This document shows positions 1 through 8,221 of a stretch of DNA of 64,000 bases, piece after piece (position 1 is the stretch's first letter; each line of letters begins with the position of its first letter). A program made the translations under genes and the position numbers. The notes under the pieces are model-generated. The model made no database searches. It saw nothing but the letters and a program-made list of their open reading frames with translations, and was not told the origin of the DNA. This DNA is from Cesiribacter sp. SM1 (lineage in GTDB: Bacteria; Bacteroidota; Bacteroidia; Cytophagales; Cyclobacteriaceae): assembly GCF_020178975.1 (NCBI RefSeq), contig NZ_JAHXBU010000091.1, positions 124,001 through 188,000 on the forward strand. The letters run 5' to 3'.

Positions 1-94
1 CAGGCTGAATCCTGCTCCAGGCTCCAGCCGGAGGCTCTTCCTCGAGCTCCAGCATTTTTCGCCGGATATCTTCCAGTTCTTTGTCGCTTAGCAT
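1..94 (-). CDS. Probable anti-sigma factor or membrane protein, N-terminal fragment (runs off window)
   Basis: Only the first 31 codons are in the window. The start ATG (92-94) overlaps the stop of the upstream ECF sigma gene in an ATGCTAA arrangement, which implies translational coupling. The visible N-terminus (MLSDKELEDIRRKMLELEEE, then PPAGAWSRIQP) is acidic and helical with a 'PP..W..I' element. This resembles the short cytosolic heads of Bacteroidota anti-sigma-like membrane proteins that sit directly after ECF sigma genes. Function is inferred from position; the membrane part, which would settle it, is outside the window. Confidence 0.6.
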   Translation of the reverse strand, partial: MLSDKELEDIRRKMLELEEEPPAGAWSRIQP

Positions 95-768
95 TTTGCA
101 GAGATTGAGTGTTTCTGGAGTATGTTTTTCAGGTAAGCCTTTGCCTTGGCCAGCTGCGATTTAGAGGTGCCCTCTGCAATCTGCAGCATATCAGCTATTT
201 CGGCATGGTTGTAGCCCTCCATCACATAGAGGTTAAAAACCAGCTTATAGCCCTCGGGCAGCTGGTCAATAAAGGTCAGCAATTCTTTGCCGGAAAGGTC
301 ACTGACAATATCTTCTGAGGTAGGCGTCATTTCCTCTACGGCACTGTAGTCGACCTGCTTCTGATATTTGCGGTTTTTGTTGTAGTGGTTAATGGCTGTA
401 TTTACAAAGATGCGCCTTACCCAACCCTCAAAGGATCCCTCTCCTTTGTACTTGCTGATGTTGTTAAAAACCTTTACAAAAGCCTCGTGGAAAATATCTT
501 CGGCCTCAAAACGTGATTTGGTGTAGCGCACACATACGGCCATCATGCGCCTGGAGTATAAATTGTAAAGTTTCTCCTGTGCCGATGGCTTTCCCTGCCT
601 GCAGCCTTCAATGATTTCCTCTTCAGTAGGTTCTTTTGCTTTGGCTGCAGATTTACCTCCCAGCAGCCCCGACAGGATTAACCGAATAGCAGGGAGGGGC
701 TGCCAAAGCTGTACCTCACCCAGGTATGCCTGTAGCAGGTAAACCAGGTGCAGCAATGACTGAGGCAT
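88..768 (-). CDS. RNA polymerase ECF sigma-70 factor
   Basis: The protein has the two-domain ECF layout: sigma region 2 (LYNLYSRRMMAVCVRYTKSR, then AEDIFHEAFVKVF and GWVRRIFVNTAINHY) and region 4 (LPEGYKLVFNLYVMEGYNHA, followed by a helix-turn-helix ending in AEGTSKSQLAKAKAYL). The start is uncertain. The open frame reaches 807, and about 45 residues precede the usual sigma domain from the ATG at 768, so the true start may be a non-ATG codon nearer the domain. The gene follows the lipoprotein at 838-1530 in the same direction with no visible terminator between them. It overlaps the next gene, so the three probably form one operon read from the ECF-like promoter at 1553-1581. That arrangement would allow positive autoregulation. 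Confidence 0.92.
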   Translation of the reverse strand: MPQSLLHLVYLLQAYLGEVQLWQPLPAIRLILSGLLGGKSAAKAKEPTEEEIIEGCRQGKPSAQEKLYNLYSRRMMAVCVRYTKSRFEAEDIFHEAFVKVFNNISKYKGEGSFEGWVRRIFVNTAINHYNKNRKYQKQVDYSAVEEMTPTSEDIVSDLSGKELLTFIDQLPEGYKLVFNLYVMEGYNHAEIADMLQIAEGTSKSQLAKAKAYLKNILQKHSISAKC

Positions 769-837
769 GAACCCGCACTTTTTTATATGATGGGCAAGTA
801 CTAACATTTATCTGAGGCGCTCATGCCTGCAATTGTT

Positions 838-1530
838 TTATTTGATATTGATAGTTACTGTGGCTTCCAGCATGTTGGAACAATCAGTAGGGCAGTAACC
901 ATACGTTATAGTTTCCTGGCCTACAAAGTTTTTATCAGGGTAATACCTGAGCACTACATTATTTGGGTGGGAACCATGCCCCCAGATCACCTCATGATGT
1001 CCTGTACCCACATGAGAAGTTACCACCCCTATTCCATTACTTGAGCAGATCCTGTCATTTCTAAAAATCTGTACATCAACCCATTGATCATTAGTAGTTT
1101 CTGCAAAATCATCTGCTAAGGCATCTACACAGGTATTGGGATCCGGCAACTCATCAATGTATACCAGCACCTCCTCAGTTTTGCAGGTTTTTGCACTGCA
1201 TACGGTATACGTAAACCTGTCTACTCCCGCAAATCCATCCTGAGGCAAATAATAGGTATCGGTACCATCCACAAAAAAGCTGCCATGCTGTGGCTGGTTA
1301 AATTTCACAGTTACCTCTACTTTTATGCTGTCATTTAACAGAGGATCGAGGTTGATTGAACTTGGACCATCGGGATATCGGTAGTCCCAGATTTCATCGG
1401 GCACTAGCCTGAATTCTTCAATAGTCCTGGGTACAACATCCTCGCCGGCAATATCACAACCTCCCAGCACTGCGGTACAGGCAATGGCCAGATGTAACTG
1501 GTTTTTTATCCTTCTAAAATAAGGGTTCAT
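838..1530 (-). CDS. Surface lipoprotein with two cadherin/Ig-like (Big_9-type) domains
   Basis: An N-terminal signal with lipobox (AVLGGC, Cys about residue 25) marks a lipoprotein. Two similar units follow, each with the pattern 'G.....Y.P..GF.G.D.FTYT.C...C..' (DGTDTYYLPQDGFAGVDRFT and, later, YYPDKNFVGQETITYGYC). This is the signature of the cadherin-like repeats of bacterial surface proteins. Each unit carries a pair of cysteines, which may form a disulfide. The start at 1530 lies about 22 bp from the putative ECF promoter, giving a short leader. It is upstream of the sigma factor gene and probably co-transcribed. The ligand is unknown. Confidence 0.75.
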   Translation of the reverse strand: MNPYFRRIKNQLHLAIACTAVLGGCDIAGEDVVPRTIEEFRLVPDEIWDYRYPDGPSSINLDPLLNDSIKVEVTVKFNQPQHGSFFVDGTDTYYLPQDGFAGVDRFTYTVCSAKTCKTEEVLVYIDELPDPNTCVDALADDFAETTNDQWVDVQIFRNDRICSSNGIGVVTSHVGTGHHEVIWGHGSHPNNVVLRYYPDKNFVGQETITYGYCPTDCSNMLEATVTINIK

Positions 1531-1552
1531 CTCTATGCTTGTTTCTACCGGT

Positions 1553-1581
1553 CAGACCAAAGCCAGGACAAAAGCGTTGCC
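1553..1581 (-). promoter_or_regulatory. Putative ECF-sigma promoter, copy 1
   Basis: On the minus strand the site reads GGCAACGCTTTT (-35-like) and, downstream, GGTCTG (-10-like). There are exactly 17 bases between GGCAACG and GTCTG. The layout matches ECF promoters (AAC-containing -35, GTC-containing -10). Two further copies with identical spacing lie at 4253-4281 and 5240-5268. It would drive the lipoprotein at 1530 and probably the sigma factor gene behind it. Confidence 0.6.
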
Positions 1582-1889
1582 TGGCTCCTAATTATTTTTC
1601 GGCAGAAACGGTTATCGGGTATCTGGTACAGCAATTCTTTAGGAAAAGCTACAAAACAAAGCTCATATTTCAATGCACAAAATTATAATATTCTGCATTT
1701 TATTTGCACCTGTTTTAGTCCCATTTCAACACTTACTGTCTGAAATCCATTATATTTTCTGTCCCGGCAACTGGCAGCTACACCAGATACAGATATTACT
1801 CACCGGGTAAAAAGAAAAAAAACTGCATACCAATGGCACACAGTTTTATCTTAAGAAAGGTGTTGAAATGATTCGGATTGATGTAGAAC

Positions 1890-3929
1890 TCAGACTGGCT
1901 TATAGTACTCAAAGAAAGTATTATCCGGGTTGATTATTTTCAGCACCCAGCAATCAACACCAGCATAGTTCATGCGGCTTATCTGATATTTCAGGGCCAA
2001 CTCTCCAGGAGTAACTTCCCAGTCAACATTCTGGCTTGTATCGCAGGCATTGTAGAAAAAGTCCCTCCAGTAGCTTTCCCTGAAGTGTAGTTCTCTTACA
2101 CCATAGCTTTGCCTGATACTCACTTTCCCTAAAAGATATTCTGCAGAATAAGAGGTGCCGCAGCCAGTCATGGGGTGGCTTTCTGCAATTATCCAGGTGT
2201 AGCTGCCATCAGCCGCTATCTTGATACCAAAGCCGGTTTTGGGGTTCATGCTCCACGGGTCGCCTGCGCCACGGAACCATTGGCCGGCTGCCCTGTCATA
2301 GAACTTCTCATCGATGCTATAAGCCTTGGCTGCCATGCTGCGGCCATCCACCCACTCTCCGGCCAGCACCTCTATTGAAGGCACTTCAGGATCTGTAGTA
2401 GTCTGGTTTAGCTTTAACCTAAGCGGGTTCTGCTCAAAGCCATGAAAGCTGTTTGTGCTGGCCACATCTGCATTTAGCTGCGCGCCCTTGTCTGTAAAGG
2501 CCAGCAAGCCTAATCCCTGGCCAGCCCACATGCTGGTGTTTTGCATGTAGAGCTTTCCTGCTGTACCTACCGCTACGTTTGACTTCAGGTCATCAAAACC
2601 GGGCAGGGCTTTACCCCCGGCATAAGATACCTCTGCATACTCCAGCCTGTTTGCGCTACTGGCTGTATTGAACAGGATGCCTCCCCAGTAGCGGTAAGGA
2701 TTATCTGAGCTGGTGGTAAAAATAGTTTTGTTACTGGCCGTACCTACGGCTGTTAAATAACCGTTTTCCACTACCTGCATCATTATGCCTTCCATGAATT
2801 TGAACGCAGCACCTTCAGCGATTTTCAGCCCTGATTCAACACTGATATCGCTGCTAACCAGGTAAGTAGAACCGTCGTTAAAATCGGGCCAGGTCACCTC
2901 CCCGCTTAGCTGCAAGGTACCGCCAGTTACTACACCATCGTAGCCGTTGTAGCCGGTAAAGTTAGATTCAGCATCGAGCTTGTGCAGCTGACGGGCCGGT
3001 ACATACATAGCCGCAGAAGCATTGGTGTAAAAACTGTTATTGTTGAAAGCTTTGAGCTCCGACACACCCTGCACAAACATGCCGTAGCCCCCATTATCCA
3101 CAAATTCAGAATTACTTACTTTTAGAGCCGCACCGGGTGCCGCAGTACCTAAAAGTGCTACCCCTGCTTTAACATCTATGCCGGGCATTTCTGAAAAGGG
3201 GCTGCTTCCGGCATGTGTTAACAGCACATGCTCCAGCTCGTTATAGGTACTGCTGCTGGAAATCAGGATACCTTTCCAGAATCCGCTGGCCCGGGTTTTT
3301 CCCATGAATATTATCTTATTATCTGCGGTTCCTCTGGCAACTAGAGCACCACCGTCCACTACTTTCAGGCTTTTGTCCTGCTCAAAGGCTACCACCACTC
3401 CGGGCTCCAGCACTAGCTTTGCACTTACTGTGATATCGCCGACTACAATGTAATCTGCTACTGCCGGATCCTCAAAGATGTTCTCCAGCACCACATCGTG
3501 GCTAACAGCTTCGCTCAGCATGATGGCTTCAGGGTCAGCCGTACCTCCGTCTGTACCAGTTGCTGTGGCGGTAATGCTTACTTCATCTGTATTAAACCAG
3601 ATTTTATTGCTGATTTTAAGCTCCACCACATAAGTACCTGCAACATCAGGCGTAAACCTGGGGGCAGCAGTAGCAGCCTCATTCAAGCTGGCAGTACTGC
3701 CGGCAGGCCTGCTTTTGAGAATCCAGTAGTAGTCAAAGGTTTTCCCGTTACCATCGAGCGATGCAGACCCGTTTAGTGTTACCAGCGTGTTCACTGCAAC
3801 TGTCTGGTCGGCACCAGCAACGGCTTTCAGTTTGTTTACAGGCGCAGGAATTGTTTCGTCTTCTTCGCAGGCTGCAATTCCTATCATCAGGAAGAGGAAT
3901 GGCAGCAGCAGGTTGATGAGCTTTTTCAT
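1890..3929 (-). CDS. Large surface lipoprotein: PKD-like domain followed by right-handed beta-helix
   Basis: The signal peptide ends in a lipobox (GIAAC, Cys21). Residues about 35-120 form a PKD/Ig-like domain (AGADQTVAVNTLVTLNGSAS, then DYYWILKSRPAGS and FTPDVAGTYVVELKISN). The middle contains two beta-helix-like stretches, recognised by repeated 'V..G..L.A.GTA.NKI.F' and 'W.GI.....S..N.LE...' patterns (around residues 165-230 and 340-430). The last 150 residues form a distinct domain with paired Cys (MTGCGTSYSAEYL and YNACDTSQNVDW) and many aromatics. This layout is typical of Bacteroidota cell-surface proteins, possibly binding polysaccharide. The nearest recognisable promoter is the ECF-like site about 320 bp upstream. 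Confidence 0.75.
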   Translation of the reverse strand: MKKLINLLLPFLFLMIGIAACEEDETIPAPVNKLKAVAGADQTVAVNTLVTLNGSASLDGNGKTFDYYWILKSRPAGSTASLNEAATAAPRFTPDVAGTYVVELKISNKIWFNTDEVSITATATGTDGGTADPEAIMLSEAVSHDVVLENIFEDPAVADYIVVGDITVSAKLVLEPGVVVAFEQDKSLKVVDGGALVARGTADNKIIFMGKTRASGFWKGILISSSSTYNELEHVLLTHAGSSPFSEMPGIDVKAGVALLGTAAPGAALKVSNSEFVDNGGYGMFVQGVSELKAFNNNSFYTNASAAMYVPARQLHKLDAESNFTGYNGYDGVVTGGTLQLSGEVTWPDFNDGSTYLVSSDISVESGLKIAEGAAFKFMEGIMMQVVENGYLTAVGTASNKTIFTTSSDNPYRYWGGILFNTASSANRLEYAEVSYAGGKALPGFDDLKSNVAVGTAGKLYMQNTSMWAGQGLGLLAFTDKGAQLNADVASTNSFHGFEQNPLRLKLNQTTTDPEVPSIEVLAGEWVDGRSMAAKAYSIDEKFYDRAAGQWFRGAGDPWSMNPKTGFGIKIAADGSYTWIIAESHPMTGCGTSYSAEYLLGKVSIRQSYGVRELHFRESYWRDFFYNACDTSQNVDWEVTPGELALKYQISRMNYAGVDCWVLKIINPDNTFFEYYKPV

Positions 3930-4145
3930 TTTCTTATTCGTTAATGGTTCTTATTGAATTTTAAGGACAAAAGTGTAGCAGTACAGCAAATGGTATTTTG
4001 CTGAAGCTGGTAATAGGTTGCTCTTTAAAATCTGCCCCTATTGGTACTAGTGAGCAGATAAGCAGGGCATGAAATAAGTTTTATTATTGTTGTGCAGCCA
4101 GTGTGCCTGCCATTTTACAGGCCAGCTTTTTGTGCTGATGTGCTT
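3930..4145. other. Non-coding leader between lipoprotein start and ECF-like promoter
   Basis: This stretch is AT-rich, and I see no convincing gene or RNA element in it. If the promoter at 4253-4281 serves the lipoprotein that starts at 3929, this region would be the distal part of an unusually long (about 317-nt) 5' leader. Confidence 0.4.
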
Positions 4146-4244
4146 TTATGTTAGTGATCTATTACTGGCATAAACAGACGGGGCAATAGTGGCTGCGCCA
4201 TTCAAACTTTGATCTTTGGGTTTTAAACTTTGTGCTTTGTTCAT
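4146..4244 (-). CDS. Possible 32-residue leader peptide ORF
   Basis: An ATG-initiated frame of 32 codons (MNKAQSLKPKDQSLNGAATI, ending in SNRSLT) begins 9 bases after the -10 of the putative ECF promoter at 4253-4281, almost at the expected transcript start. It has no signal peptide and no recognisable domain. It may be chance, or a translated leader of the long transcript running to the lipoprotein that starts at 3929. Confidence 0.2.
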   Translation of the reverse strand: MNKAQSLKPKDQSLNGAATIAPSVYASNRSLT

Positions 4245-4252
4245 TTACCCGT

Positions 4253-4281
4253 CAGACCAGGCCTGTTCCAAAAGCGTTGCC
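4253..4281 (-). promoter_or_regulatory. Putative ECF-sigma promoter, copy 2
   Basis: Minus strand: GGCAACGCTTTT, then GGTCTG, with the same 17-base spacing as the copies at 1553-1581 and 5240-5268. All three copies are followed by GGTARA a few bases after the -10, so the conserved block extends to the expected transcription start. It sits about 320 bp upstream of the beta-helix lipoprotein. Confidence 0.55.
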
Positions 4282-4336
4282 TGACTTAAGAAATATTTTG
4301 AGATTTTTTTTAAGCTAGCCGAGCCTGCACCCTGCT

Positions 4337-5209
4337 TTACTGATACTCGTAAGTATTGGTGATTGCAGGCACATGCTCATAGCCTTCAACTTTATCAAAG
4401 CGCTGATAAGGAAGTCCGGACTCGTGGTAAGTGTAGGAGAACAGTTCTTTGGAACCAGCATTTCTGAAACCCGGATTATTCACAAACATTGTTACACCAG
4501 GCAGGTAAAGATCACTTTCTGCAGCAGGCCTGGGATTGATCTTATCATCATAATCTCCCCATGTGATGATGGATGGCTGCCCCAGGTCTTCAAATTTATC
4601 GCTTTGGGCATGGCGGATCGTTGCCTGAGACAGGTTCCCTTTTTCATCATAGTTATATTCAGAAACTGTTAACCAACCCCTGATGTAGTTGGGGTACCAG
4701 CTTGATTTTATTTTCTTCACCAATTTATCGCCACTGTATTCAAAGCGAAACCAATTGATCTCCAAACCATCCTGTGCGTAGGTTCTGGCAGCTGTAACTT
4801 TACCGCCTTCCCATTCATACACCAGGTAATGACCAGTTGCAAATTCCATCCTAACAGCCTGATTGCCCTCGTAGATCACCCTGTAATCATCATTGGCGTT
4901 ATAGGAGTCATAAAAGTTTAAGCGTTTCTGTGCATCGTAACCCCATGCTGTCATTCCAACGCTGGTAAGCCTGGCATCTGCCGCAGGCGAATTAACCCAG
5001 GGGGGTACGCTGCCGCCATTGCCGGGAGTACCGCCGCCATTATTAGGTGGGGTTGTAGTACCACCTCCGTTGTTAGCATTGTCTTCGTCGTCTGTTGTAC
5101 CGGGTTCGGGAGTCTCTGTTCTTACCGGCTCTACTTCTTCTTTCTCGCAGGAGGTAAAAATTACTGAAAAGCTAAGCACTGCTACTAAAAATAGATTTAC
5201 AGTTTTCAT
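4337..5209 (-). CDS. Lipoprotein with Gly/Pro/Asn-rich linker and YD/RHS-like repeats
   Basis: The start was set at 5209 because it gives a clean signal peptide and lipobox (MKTVNLFLVAVLSFSVIFTS, then Cys21). The longer frame to 5305 would run through the putative promoter. A low-complexity linker rich in Gly, Thr, Pro and Asn spans residues about 35-75. The rest contains repeated short strands such as 'YDAQKRLNFYDSYN', 'FRFEYSGDKLVKKI' and 'EYNYDEKGNLSQATI'. These resemble the YD-type beta strands of Bacteroidota DUF4595-like lipoproteins. Probably exported to the cell surface; the ligand is unknown. Confidence 0.7.
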   Translation of the reverse strand: MKTVNLFLVAVLSFSVIFTSCEKEEVEPVRTETPEPGTTDDEDNANNGGGTTTPPNNGGGTPGNGGSVPPWVNSPAADARLTSVGMTAWGYDAQKRLNFYDSYNANDDYRVIYEGNQAVRMEFATGHYLVYEWEGGKVTAARTYAQDGLEINWFRFEYSGDKLVKKIKSSWYPNYIRGWLTVSEYNYDEKGNLSQATIRHAQSDKFEDLGQPSIITWGDYDDKINPRPAAESDLYLPGVTMFVNNPGFRNAGSKELFSYTYHESGLPYQRFDKVEGYEHVPAITNTYEYQ

Positions 5210-5239
5210 GATTTTAGATAATAAGTGAGATTTACCAGG

Positions 5240-5268
5240 CAGACCAGGCATCTCTAAAAAGCGTTGCC
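5240..5268 (-). promoter_or_regulatory. Putative ECF-sigma promoter, copy 3
   Basis: Minus strand: GGCAACGCTTTT, then GGTCTG, 17-base spacing, ending about 30 bp upstream of the lipoprotein start at 5209. Flanking bases also form a weak CCAGGCA/TGCCTGG inverted repeat. That pairing is not conserved in the same register in the other copies, whereas the -35/-10-like boxes are. Confidence 0.6.
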
Positions 5269-5557
5269 TGGGATCTGAAAAAGTTTTAAATATTTTTTTA
5301 AGCACCCCGTAAACCCCTCCTGCACCCTATACCCGCTGTGCTAATGCTAAAACCCTACTACTCCAGCTAGTACACCTGCCATACACCCTCCCGTAGTGGC
5401 AAGGCATTCCATTCAGGCTGTTTTGATCACTGGTACCTAAGCCCCTAGAGCTTTTTTCCGGCATTTCATACTATATAAAGAGAGAACAGCACTGCTGCGT
5501 TTCTGCAAATTTTATTTCAGTAAACCTTGGGAAATCAGAAAACCTTTCATAGGTTTG

Positions 5558-5583
5558 TAGTGTACTAGTTACATAGTACACTA
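5558..5583. promoter_or_regulatory. Palindromic operator, probably for the YtrA-type GntR regulator
   Basis: A perfect inverted repeat, TAGTGTACTA, six bases, TAGTACACTA, lies about 107 bp before the outer-membrane receptor gene. GTACTA/TAGTAC half-sites are typical of operators of YtrA-subfamily GntR repressors. Such a regulator is encoded at 9806-10183. The tail of the site (ACTAACATAG) recurs exactly in front of the ABC operon at 8189-8198. Confidence 0.6.
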
Positions 5584-5689
5584 ACATAGAGGCAGAGCAG
5601 CGAAAATTCCAGACTGGAAAATTCACAGAAACGGCACTGGCTTAGGATCAAAACAGATAAAACTTATTCCAACTACTAACAAAAAGATC

Positions 5690-8122
5690 ATGGCACATTT
5701 TTTCAGGTACGTAGCAATGGCCATTATGGCTCTTTTAGCCCAGGCAGCATTTGCACAAGATGGCGGCCTTAGCGGCAACATCACTGATGATAAAGGTGAG
5801 GCTCTTCCTTTTGCCAGCGTTGCTGTTATGCAAATAACAGACTCTGCACTGGTAACCGGTGCAGTGGCAGATATGGATGGAAAATTCATGATCAAGTCTC
5901 CGGCAGAAGGCAGGTATTTCCTTAAGCTTAGTGCTGTTGGGTACAAAGGCAAAACCACTCCAGCCTTTACTGTATCAGGCCCTGCTTTTTCTAAAGATTT
6001 TGGCAGCTTAAGCCTGCTGGAAGATGTGGAAATGCTACAGGCCGTTTCCGTAGAAGCGCTGCGCCCAAAGGTAATTACCGAAGCCGATAAGATGATTGTT
6101 AGTGTGGAAGGTACGGCGCTGGCCGCCGGCAGCACTGCCATGGATGTTCTTGCAAAATCGCCGGGCGTATGGGTAGACCAGGATGGCAACATACAGCTTA
6201 ATGGCAAGGGAGGCGTAAAAATAATGATTGATGGCCGCCCCACTTACCTTTCATCGAAAGAACTGCAAAACCTGTTACAGGGCATGTCAGCCGAAAACAT
6301 CAAAGACATCGAGATTATCTCCAACCCATCTGCTAAGCACGATGCCGAGGGTACTGCCGGTGTGCTTAACATCAACCTGAAGAAAAACACCATCCGCGGC
6401 ATGAATGGCAGTGTATATGCCGGTTACCAGTACAACAATCTGCATGGCTACAACGGTGGTGCCAAAATCAACTACAAAAACGAACGCTGGAACTCCTCCA
6501 TCAGCTTGGATATGGCCGATCGTAACACCTTCCGCACACTGAATATGGTGCGTGAATTTAACCAGCCCGGTGACTATGCAAAGTTTGACCAGAAAACCTA
6601 CGAAGACAGAACTGACTATACGCCTTCCATCAAACTGAACACCGACTACGACTTTAATGCAAACCACAGCGTGGGTGCCTCTGCCAGCCTATCGCAGCAC
6701 GATACCTACCAGGGCCTTACCTCAGACATGGAGCTGATCCGTACAGATGCTAGCCAGAACATGAGGACAGTATCTGCGGCCCCGGTAGATGAAAAATCAA
6801 AAAGTACTACTGTTAACCTGCACTATGTTGGCAAGCTGGATACCCTGGGCACCCGTTTAACCGCCGATGTGGACTATGTACGCCTCTCCAGCATGACTAC
6901 ATCTGACTTTATAAACAGCTTTACCTATGCCTCTGATGCTCCTGCAGAAAAACAGGTGCTGGGCAACACCAACCCATCTTCCTACAACATATATGCGGCC
7001 AGGGTAGATTTCTCCAAAGCTATCTTCGGCAAGAGCAAGATAGAGGCCGGTGTAAAAGCAAGCCATGTGGTATCTGATAACGAGCTAAGCTTCTTTTCTC
7101 TCGAGGATAATACTAAACAGCCCATTGACAGCATGAGCAACCACTTCATCTACCGCGAAAACATACTGGCTGCCTATGGCAACTTCAGCACCAAGCTGGG
7201 CGATAAGTGGAGTGTGCAGGCAGGCCTGCGGGCAGAACAGACCTATTCCGAAGGCGAATCTGTAACCCTGGGCGAAACAATCAAAAGAAACTACCTGAAC
7301 CTGTTTCCAAGCGTGTTTGTACAGCAAAAAGTAAGCGACAATTACCAGATCAGCTACAACTATAGCCGCCGCATCAGCAGGCCACGCTACGAATCACTGA
7401 ACCCGTTCCTGGTATACCTCGATCCTTACACCATTGCACAAGGCAATCCTAACCTGCGCCCGGAGTATACTAACTCATTTGAGGTAACACAAACCTTTAA
7501 ACAGACTTACAACCTGGTGCTTGGCTATTCTGTCTCAAAAGACTTCTTTACCGAAGTACCCATGCAGAATAACAGTACAAAAACTACCGTATTCGGACAG
7601 CAGAACATAGATCGCTTCCAGAACTTCAGGGCAACCCTGGTGGCTCCGGTAGAGGTAACGCCCAAATGGAGCATCTTCAACAACGTAATGCTGGCTTACC
7701 AGAGCTTCGAAACTTCTTTTAACGATCTGCAGCAGGTTAACGAAGCGCTCTTTTTTATGACACAGGTAAACAACACCATTAAACTACCCCTGGGCATTAC
7801 TGCAGAGCTAAGCGGCATTTACCGTGGTCCGCTGGCACACGGCCTCTACCAGATCGATGGTGCCTGGTGGGTGAATGCAGGTGTTAAACGCTCCTTTATG
7901 GCCGATAAGCTGGATGTAAGCCTGAACGTATCCGATATTTTCAAATCACTAATAGAGACCGGCAGCGCAGACATTGGCGCAAACCGCAACAACTTTGACC
8001 AGTACAGGGGCACCCGCGGCTTAAAGCTTAACCTGCGCTACCGCTTCAGCAAAGGCGAAAAGTTTGAAAGCAAAAACAGAAACAGCAACCTCGAAGAACT
8101 GAACAGGGCTGGTGGCAACTAA
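5690..8122 (+). CDS. TonB-dependent-receptor-like outer membrane beta-barrel protein
   Basis: The signal peptide (cleavage after AFA-QDGG) is followed by a carboxypeptidase-regulatory-like domain (GNITDDKGEALPFASVAVMQ, residues about 27-110). Next comes a plug-like domain (TAMDVLAKSPGVWVDQDGNI, then GVKIMIDGRPTYLSSKEL and IKDIEIISNPSAKHDAEGTA, residues about 140-230). The remaining 570 residues form a beta-barrel ending in 'RGLKLNLRYRFSKGE'. The layout matches the OMP_b-brl_3 family of Bacteroidota. It is followed by a same-strand ABC/GntR operon and preceded by a palindrome shared in part with that operon, so the two may be co-regulated. The substrate cannot be read from the sequence; a role in envelope or peptide stress is inference. 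Confidence 0.9.
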   Translation: MAHFFRYVAMAIMALLAQAAFAQDGGLSGNITDDKGEALPFASVAVMQITDSALVTGAVADMDGKFMIKSPAEGRYFLKLSAVGYKGKTTPAFTVSGPAFSKDFGSLSLLEDVEMLQAVSVEALRPKVITEADKMIVSVEGTALAAGSTAMDVLAKSPGVWVDQDGNIQLNGKGGVKIMIDGRPTYLSSKELQNLLQGMSAENIKDIEIISNPSAKHDAEGTAGVLNINLKKNTIRGMNGSVYAGYQYNNLHGYNGGAKINYKNERWNSSISLDMADRNTFRTLNMVREFNQPGDYAKFDQKTYEDRTDYTPSIKLNTDYDFNANHSVGASASLSQHDTYQGLTSDMELIRTDASQNMRTVSAAPVDEKSKSTTVNLHYVGKLDTLGTRLTADVDYVRLSSMTTSDFINSFTYASDAPAEKQVLGNTNPSSYNIYAARVDFSKAIFGKSKIEAGVKASHVVSDNELSFFSLEDNTKQPIDSMSNHFIYRENILAAYGNFSTKLGDKWSVQAGLRAEQTYSEGESVTLGETIKRNYLNLFPSVFVQQKVSDNYQISYNYSRRISRPRYESLNPFLVYLDPYTIAQGNPNLRPEYTNSFEVTQTFKQTYNLVLGYSVSKDFFTEVPMQNNSTKTTVFGQQNIDRFQNFRATLVAPVEVTPKWSIFNNVMLAYQSFETSFNDLQQVNEALFFMTQVNNTIKLPLGITAELSGIYRGPLAHGLYQIDGAWWVNAGVKRSFMADKLDVSLNVSDIFKSLIETGSADIGANRNNFDQYRGTRGLKLNLRYRFSKGEKFESKNRNSNLEELNRAGGN

Positions 8123-8182
8123 AACCACCACCTTTTATACCCCTCGGGGGCTTGAAGATACTTTGATTTTGTATTACATTTA

Positions 8183-8204
8183 TAGCGTACTAACATAGTA
8201 ACAC
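8183..8204. promoter_or_regulatory. Imperfect GntR operator before the ABC operon
   Basis: TAGCGTACTA, three bases, TAGTAACAC resembles the palindrome at 5558-5583 but has a shorter spacer and one extra base in the right half. It shares the identical 10-mer ACTAACATAG with that site. It ends 17 bp before the ABC ATPase start, a position suited to autorepression by the GntR protein of the same operon. Confidence 0.45.
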
Positions 8205-8221
8205 ACCTTAATTTCGAACTT

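Noticed and set aside
823-1044. 73-codon plus-strand frame
   Set aside because: Antisense shadow of the lipoprotein gene at 838-1530.
1551-1592. The three CAGGC…GCCTG blocks as hairpin terminators or REP elements
   Set aside because: The stem pairing shifts register among copies, whereas the -35/-10-like boxes and spacing are constant, which fits a promoter better.
4187-5432. Similarity between the spacers at about 4187-4224 and 5391-5432 (AGTGGC, CATTCA, TTGATC in order)
   Set aside because: Short and interrupted by small gaps; could be an old duplication but too weak to report as a repeat.
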